Origin: Liolophura sinensis
Lineage: Eukaryota > Mollusca > Polyplacophora > Chitonida > Chitonidae
Reading direction: 5' to 3'
NCBI RefSeq assembly: GCF_032854445.1
Contig: NC_088305.1
Location: 17,035,717-17,099,716 of the forward strand
Length of the DNA stretch: 64,000 nt
A model generated the notes under the pieces. That model was not told the origin of the DNA. It ran no database searches and was given only the letters and a program-made list of their open reading frames with translations. The position numbers and the translations under genes were made by a program. Below are positions 44,730 through 64,000 of this stretch, piece after piece. Every line of letters starts with the position of its first letter. Position 1 is the first letter of the stretch.

Positions 44730-46990
44730 AGAAAAAAAAGCAGATTATATGTACTCACCTCTCATGTCAGATTTCTATCACTGATACTTTGTGGTTGAGT
44801 GTTGACACAAGGAGATGGGGTGGCTTAGTCTTTGTTAACATTTTCAATCTGTATAAAGTGATAATTGAGTTGTAGAAGCATAAACTCAGCTCAAAATGTC
44901 AGCTGACAGAAGGAGGATTAGTGAACAAGCCCCCCCCCCCCCCCCCGCCACCACTATGATACAGACTGGTGGAAAAAGGGGTCAGACAGAGGAGTAATAT
45001 TTGGTAATACATGTGTCTACATGACAGCATTCGTCTACGACACTAAGACTACTTTAATCAATTAAAAGGAGGTTCATGTTTTTCCTTTCTGTTTGGTCAA
45101 TGCAAAAAAAAAGGTAAATACTATGAAGTTAATAAAACAAATTGAGGCTGCACATACACCCACTTTTGTTAGAAATATGCAAAAACCATGTGGTATAAAA
45201 ACATCCACAAAAAAACAAAACAGATCTAGAGATGAAATTTTTATATTGAGTCCCAGGCACTAGCAACCAAAGTGGCCTGCTCTGAATTACATCGCTTGTT
45301 TCAGGACATACATTGTCATGTAACATGAGATTAGTTTTTCAACTGTGAAACTACGAGAACTGTGACCTCACCTATTAAAGCATTCAGTATGTAGGCTATT
45401 TCATGGCAGTGACAAATATTTTTAGCCAACAGAATGAAGAAACACATGATATCAGCCATTGAGAAGTTGTGATTTAACCATTCCTGTGTAGTAAGTTGTG
45501 AAGTACACTAACAACATTTGATTCTTGACATAACTTGAGGGACTACATGGTCTTCATACATGGCATTTTTAACAATCAAAACAAGGCGTATTTCTTAACT
45601 TCCAAGTTGACTGCAAACTTGCTTTCTGCTATAATAAAGAACTGTATCATATTCAATGATGATATATTTAACTCTCTATTTTTTCACACTTGATGGCGTT
45701 TCAGAAAATGACAGTTAAAATCAGAAACAGATTCCATTAAATAGGTAGGATTATCTGACTAAACTCCATGCAGTATCAGCGGGTCCAAATACACCTTCTT
45801 AAGTGGGCTATTTTGGGTCCCATAATTTGGGCTAGTGTCCCAGTTCTAGAACTGCAGCATGCCGTTAGGCTTGTCACAACATTTCGGACAAGAATCAGTA
45901 CAACTCACTCTTTCGTATAATAATACAGAAAAACGAAAAAAATAAAAACCCAAGGGCATTCAACTTTAAAGTTCAACGACACAACAACAACAACTCAAGG
46001 CAACAACATGTCACGTCAACAACTACATTTCGGGCCGAATCAAAGATCAAAAACAGATCCGTTAAATACAACATATGGTAGCTGAAGCAAAGGTAGTACA
46101 CATTCAATTAAACTCTCACTAAAAAAAGTAGCTTTCAGGTTTTAATAGCATACTCACGATGTTTTTACGCATATTATGGACTGCTGACGGTGGCGTCTTC
46201 ACTCTGATCGTCTGTCACCACTCTGTGGGCAAGAAAACATATATACCAAGGGAGACAACTCTGTCGAGGTACGACCTCCCACATTCCTAGGAGACTAAAC
46301 AAACATATATATGCCACAGAGTACATGTACCGGTAGCCGAGATAGATTAGCGATCGTATCAGTGTGATTGTTTCTCAACGGATGAGGGAGTGGGGGAGTG
46401 GGGGAAGAGCTGGGGGACAGTGTTTATGGATGGAAAGAGCTGCCAGAAAGCTGGATGAATATATTTGCGTCTATATGCAAATAAAAGAAAAAAGAATTGA
46501 ATCCATTTTTTAAAAAATTCTATCGCATCATTTGTTATACATTTATTACCGCGATCTTAATTCAGTAATATGACCAGATATATCTCTTATCGGAAATGTT
46601 GCCTAAATGTAGGCCAGATCCCTAATAATAAATGGGCGACTGATCTCCCTAATCAGCGTGAGCAGACCCTAACATATCCTCTGTAGGTAGTATTTTAAAA
46701 AAATTCTCCACTTTTTATGGGTTATCTAAACGTAGGCTACTTTGACATACCTTACGGAAATTTCTTAGGGGACTTTATTTTCGCGGCATATATAGGCTAC
46801 ATTATGATCGTGAGAAATGATCAGGCTTACCGGGAACATGTCTTTCAGCTTATCAGACCTTAATTCCTGAGGTTGTGCTTTTAAGTGCTTTTATTTTTAT
46901 TTATTTATTCACCGGTATTTATTTATTTGTTTGTTTATTGTTACTTGAATTTCCTTAGGTATATGGATAAAAAAAAAAACAACAAAAAAA
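44730..46990. other. AT-rich DNA upstream of the aquaporin coding exon
   Basis: Apart from the possible leader exon near 46156-46222 and a C homopolymer at about 44930-44946, nothing is supported. Confidence 0.35.
46156..46222 (-). promoter_or_regulatory. Possible 5' non-coding exon of the aquaporin-like gene
   Basis: On the minus strand a moderately GC-rich stretch ends with a good donor (AACATC followed by GTGAGTATGC, near 46156). It would supply the upstream exon that the acceptor at 44723 requires. Weak inference. Confidence 0.25.
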
Positions 46991-47002
46991 AAAAAACACA
47001 TG

Positions 47003-47120
47003 ATGAATGAATGGATGCCTGGGGTTTAACATATACTTAGCGATTTGTCAGTCTTATGACAACGGGAGTCATTAAGTGCATGTGTGACAGCATATGATGA
47101 AGCTCGAACCACTTTAATAA
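47003..47120 (-). mobile_element. SINE 3' fragment (GTTTAACG-tail family)
   Basis: Reads GATGCCTGGGGTTTAACAT, TTTGTCAGTCTTATGACAAC and GAGTCATTAAGTGCATG, matching the tail half of the SINE at 11886-12252 with divergence. Just to its left lies an A-rich tract. Confidence 0.7.
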
Positions 47121-47129
47121 CATGGTCGA

Positions 47130-48050
47130 GTGTAAACCTTTCATAAACCTTATAAAATCTGCGTGAAGTCGTCATCTTATATGGTGCTCCTTTCTTACGG
47201 ATAAATATGAGCGTACGGACTGATCAGGCATATCCACAAGTGTACATTACACACAGCTTAAATACAATCCATGGTACATAATTAATGAGTTAAGAATTCC
47301 CATGAATCAGAAAGACAAATAAACCTACCTAGTATATTCCGTAAAACCTGTCGGAGATAAATACAGGCCATGCGAGAACGAAGGGTACGGTCTATAGATA
47401 GATATTGACACGTCATAGGCCTATGTATAACAAAGCGGACGTCTTTCTTAAATACATGTATTCCGGTTTTCTTGCGTATAATAACAATATGCAGGATCGA
47501 GAGCCTATTAGACAGGCTTACGTAAAGCAAGTCGTGCTATTGCACGTGTACGTAATCGGCATACATGTACTTCTGCACGTGCGACAGCTAGGATGTGTGT
47601 ACCGTTACGCCATATACGTACCGGTATGTCGATGTGGACCTACATTTATAAATATATGTCAGCCTCAATCACGGATACAGAAATAATGCCGGTTTTTATA
47701 AATGCTAACCTGTAGCCTACGAATAAGTAAGGCCTAGCTCTATCCGCTAACCACCGAAATACATACACTCAAGAAGATACATGTTAGTCTGTTAGTCCTG
47801 AGGGGTTACTTCCGAACAGATTTTCAAATGAACTTTGAAAAAGTGAATATAAACAACGAAACAAATTCAGCCCCATTCAAATGTCTCCACTATTTTCTTT
47901 TATTTATTTTTTTAAATTTTACGGCTCCATATTGAATGTGTAAGCATTTGAACTAGGATAAAACACAATCAGCTTTTCAGAATCTGTAAGTCGTATAATT
48001 TACAATTTCTGTATTTGTCTATAGAGCGTCGTGAATTTTTTTTTTTTTTT
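47130..48050. other. Non-coding interval
   Basis: No supported feature. Confidence 0.35.
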
Positions 48051-48059
48051 TTGCTGAAT

Positions 48060-48720
48060 GAACTTATTTACGACTACACCCATGCTATCAACACTTCGCT
48101 TTCCTCACACCCATGCAATTAACACTTTGCTTTCCTCACAGTCATGCTATCAACACTTTCTCTGGACACCAATGCTATCAACACTTTGCTTCCCTGACAC
48201 TCATGCTATCAAAACTTTGCTTTCCTCATGCCCATGCTATCAACACTTTGCTTTCCTGACACTCATGCGATCAAAACTTTGCTTTCCTCACACCCATGTT
48301 ATCAACACTTTGCTTTCCGGACACTAATGCTATCAACACTTTGCTTTCCTCACACCCATGTGATCAACACTTTACTTTCCTGACAATCATGCTATCAACA
48401 CTTTGCTTTCCTCACACACGTTATCAACACTTTGCTTTCCTCACACGCATGCTATTAACACTTTCCTGACACTCATGCTTTCAAAACTTTGCTTTCCTCA
48501 CACCCATGTGATCAACATTTTCTTGACATCCATGTGATTAACACTTTTCTGACACTCATGCTATCAACACTTTCCTGACACTCATGTTATCAAAACTTTG
48601 CTTTCCTCACACCCATCCTTCAAAACTTTCTTGAAACCCATGCTATCAACACTTTCCTGACACTCATGCTATCAAAACTTTGCTTTCTTGACACCCATGC
48701 TATCAACACTTTGTCCAACA
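48060..48720. repeat. About 31-bp minisatellite
   Basis: Degenerate tandem copies of a unit near ACACCCATGCTATCAACACT followed by TTGCTTTCCTC, with shorter variants (for example lacking TTGCTTTCC) towards the right. Confidence 0.9.
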
Positions 48721-49266
48721 TCTCCTTCCTCTCAATCACAAAAGTACTTAAGAAAGAATAAATGATGATGTACGACATCAGAAAACAACTGTACACAACA
48801 CATTGCCACATATTTTTTTATTTTATTTTTTTTTTATTTATATTATTGATGACAGTAATGCTCTACCATTTCCGAGAAGTTACAAGTATGGCTTTATGTA
48901 CAACATGAGACAGAAAGTTCAGATGGCCAATCACAAAGTTTTCACGATTTTCTTTGTTACATCATGTGACAAAAAATGAAACTAATTCATTTAAAAATCT
49001 GCGTCCCAACTTCAAATAAATAATGTAAGCCTACAGTTGTAACACTATTTTAACACCAGATATTAGTACATGTACAGATATTAGAGAAGTATTGCACTTC
49101 TCACTATTTGTCTATTAGCATAATTTATATTTTTATTTTAAAGATTATAACTGTATTTGTACTTGTTCATGATAGGTGGGTCGGCTTCCAGAATGGCAAG
49201 AAATACATTTCTGTTTTGTAAACAACTTTTTGAAGCAATTGGTAAGACTCCTGTTGCCTGTGTAAC

Positions 49267-49267
<1 letters not shown>

Positions 49268-49337
<70 letters not shown>

Positions 49338-49375
49338 TTTCTGTATATATATAAATGTGTATCTCTCTCTCTCTA

Positions 49376-49414
<39 letters not shown>

Positions 49415-49416
49415 TG

Positions 49417-49453
<37 letters not shown>

Positions 49454-49460
49454 CTACAGG
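49268..49460. repeat. Compound (GT)n/(TA)n microsatellite
   Basis: (TG)n, (TA)n, (CT)n, (TA)n and (CA)n tracts follow one another over about 190 bp. Confidence 0.95.
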
Positions 49461-49499
49461 TGTATATAATATTGAACTAATATACCTTGACCCCAACTT

Positions 49500-49770
49500 G
49501 ATGAAATATATAACATGGGCAGTATGTGTTGGTCCAATATTACATAGCATGGACAGTAGGGATTGGTTCAATATTATATAACATGGACAGTGTGTGTTGG
49601 TCCAATATTATATAATATGGACAGTATGCGTTGGTCCAATATTATATAACATGGACAGCAGGGGTTGGTCCAATATTATATAACATGGACAGCAGGGGTT
49701 GGTCCAATATTATATAACATTGACAGTTGGGGTTGGTTCAATATTATATAATATGGACAGTATGTGGGTC
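49500..49770. repeat. 34-bp minisatellite
   Basis: About seven copies of a unit near GGACAGTATGTGTTGGTCCA followed by ATATTATATAACAT. Confidence 0.9.
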
Positions 49771-50289
49771 CTACCATTTTCTGCATAGAGGTGCTTTTGA
49801 AAATATCAAGCATCTGTTCTCAGGCTTTCACTAATAAATATTAATCACAATTTATTTAGTGCTATAAACACAGTGCTGAATTTCAGAAATGGGGTGTTGT
49901 AAAGACAAGGTTGATGCCTTCGTTGGTCACTGACCCATTTCTCAATTATATAAAGGAGATTTTCCAATGAAATTAAGTCACTCTGACACGTTACAGCAAC
50001 CTAGTGTTTAAAACAATATACAGATCTTGACAGTGATAACTCCTGGGACAAAAGCCCTATACTGAAACCACTGTCACAGGAACCCTGGCCATTAGGCAAT
50101 GGTCATTTACTGATTACAGGTATCTGAACTCGAAGATAAAATTTAACAACCTAAACCATTAAAGCTTTTCAAATTTCATAATGTTGATACATGTAAGTAG
50201 AACATTCAACACGGCAAAATATGCCAAATACTGAACAAAGCCATTATTCACAGAGAGTGCAAAAGCTTATACAAGAGGTACACTCTGTC

Positions 50290-50600
50290 CGACAATCACA
50301 CATCCCACAGAATGCTGTCCACATCCCACAGAATGCTGTACACATCCCGCAGAATGCTGTGCACATCCCGCAGAATGCAGTACACATCCCGCAGAATGCT
50401 GTACACATCCCGCAGAAAGCTGTACACATCCCGCAGAATGCTGTCCACATCCCGCAGAATGCTGTACACATCCCGCAGAATGCTGTACACATCCCGCAGA
50501 ATGCTGTACACATCCCGCAGAATGCTGTCCACATCCCACAGAATGCTGTACACATCCCACAGAATGCTGTATGATTGTCACAGAATGCTGTAAGAATTTC
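50290..50600. repeat. 21-bp minisatellite downstream of glycyl-tRNA synthetase
   Basis: About 14 copies of ACACATCCCGCAGAATGCTG plus T. The multiple-of-three period produces spurious ORFs in all frames. Confidence 0.95.
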
Positions 50601-50935
50601 ATAGCATTCTATGTCACAGCATTCTACAAGAATCTGTCAAAACAGCACAGCTGAAAAGCACAGAATCTCAGAGAATTCTACATAAGTTTGACAGAATTCT
50701 GTTTAAATGCCACAGCATTCTATAAGAATCTGTCAAAACAGCATAGCTGAAAAGCACAGAATCTCAGAGAATTCTACATAAGTTTGACAGAATTCTGTTT
50801 AAATGCCACAGCATTCTATACGAATCTGTCAAAACAGCATAGCTGAAAAGCACAGAATCTCAGAGAATTCTACATAAGTTTGACAGAATTCTGTTTAAAT
50901 GCCACAGCATTCTATACGAATCTGTCACAGAATTA
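50600..50935. repeat. 96-bp tandem repeat
   Basis: Three and a half copies of a 96-bp unit containing CACAGCATTCTATA, GAATCTGTCAAAACAGCA and TTTGACAGAATTCTGTTTAA. The repeats share the AGAATTCT/AGCATTCT theme with the neighbouring 21-bp array, so the two may have a common origin. Confidence 0.9.
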
Positions 50936-51091
50936 TGGCTGAACAGCAGAGAAATTTTGTCCACAGTTAAAAAATGGACAAACCGATGTACAGCTGCCTT
51001 CATTACGGCAAAATCTCCAGCACATTTTCTTCTTCATCTCCTCCATGACATCATGAACTTGTGTTACTTTAATGACGTTCTGTGGTTATCA

Positions 51092-63596
<12,505 letters not shown>

Positions 63597-63620
<24 letters not shown>

Positions 63621-64000
63621 CTACACAAATACAGACATTACATTACTGTAGAGGGTTAGACTTGATGGCACAGAGCATGGACCAAAGTCATACAGGCCAT
63701 TTACACCTACACAAGTACAGACATTACATTACTGTAGAGGGTTAGACTTGATGGCACAGTCCATGGACCAAAGTCATACAGGCCATTTACACCTACACAA
63801 ATACAGACATTACATTACTGTAGAGGGTTAGACTTGATGGCACAGCCCATGGACCAAAGTCATACAGGCCATTTACACCTACACAAATACAGACATTACA
63901 TTACTGTGGAGGGTTAGACTTGACGGCACAGCCAATTTGACCAAAGTCATACAGGCCATTTACACCTACACAAATACAGACATTACATTACTGTAGAGGT
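63597..64000. repeat. 86-bp tandem array carrying a GARS splice acceptor and exon start
   Basis: At least four extra copies of an 86-bp unit, continuing past the window edge. Each contains the reverse complement of the exon-a acceptor and its first ~40 exon bases. The copies lack one C of the GGTCCCATGG found in the real exon. Confidence 0.95.

Noticed and set aside
49138-49581. ORFs with YIYIYI or CVCVCV stretches
   Set aside because: Translation of TA and TG microsatellites.
50221-50602. ORFs of 85-117 codons in several frames (HIPQNAV-type repeats)
   Set aside because: Artefacts of the 21-bp minisatellite, open in five frames at once.

Overview
The window is animal nuclear DNA, most likely from a mollusc or a close lophotrochozoan. 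It holds split host genes with GT-AG introns, two tRNA-derived SINE families of the kind common in mollusc genomes, a Polinton, a Ty3/gypsy fossil, an I/Nimb-type LINE, a Tc1-type transposon, a MITE, and an unusually large number of minisatellites. Everything was read from the sequence by eye. Family names rest on recognised motifs, not on a database search.

Layout. 1-9290: right-hand part of a broken Polinton/Maverick (adintovirus-like) element with a capsid gene, integrase, protein-primed DNA polymerase and accessory ORFs; its left end lies outside the window. 9787-11454 (+): last two exons of an MFSD4/NaGLT1-like sugar transporter. 13983-24721: a nested transposon graveyard, in which a minus-strand gypsy fossil is split by a plus-strand LINE and a minus-strand Tc1-like element. 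30398-34629 (+): a three-exon, 149-residue calmodulin-like four-EF-hand gene with a TA-flanked MITE and a 20-bp minisatellite in its introns. 34700-41500: AT-rich DNA with little recognisable content. 41544-44642 (-): two coding exons of an aquaporin-11-like channel, with a 39-bp minisatellite (itself hit by a SINE) filling the intron. 46200-51000: non-genic, with several minisatellites. 51092-63620 (-): fourteen exons of the cytosolic-type glycyl-tRNA synthetase gene, lacking its 5' exons, with large minisatellites in its introns.

Most notable observations: (1) the glycyl-tRNA synthetase gene has what looks like a U12-type AT-AC intron; (2) one of its exons carries a pair of compensating frameshifts that scramble about 12 otherwise highly conserved codons without closing the frame; (3) an 86-bp tandem array at the right edge repeats a 3' splice site together with the start of its exon; (4) the aquaporin has HPA in place of the second NPA box and NPV in place of the first; (5) the nested insertions let the order of events be worked out. 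The host genes are unrelated single-copy types, and no operon-like co-operation is suggested. The aquaporin and synthetase genes lie head-to-tail on the minus strand.
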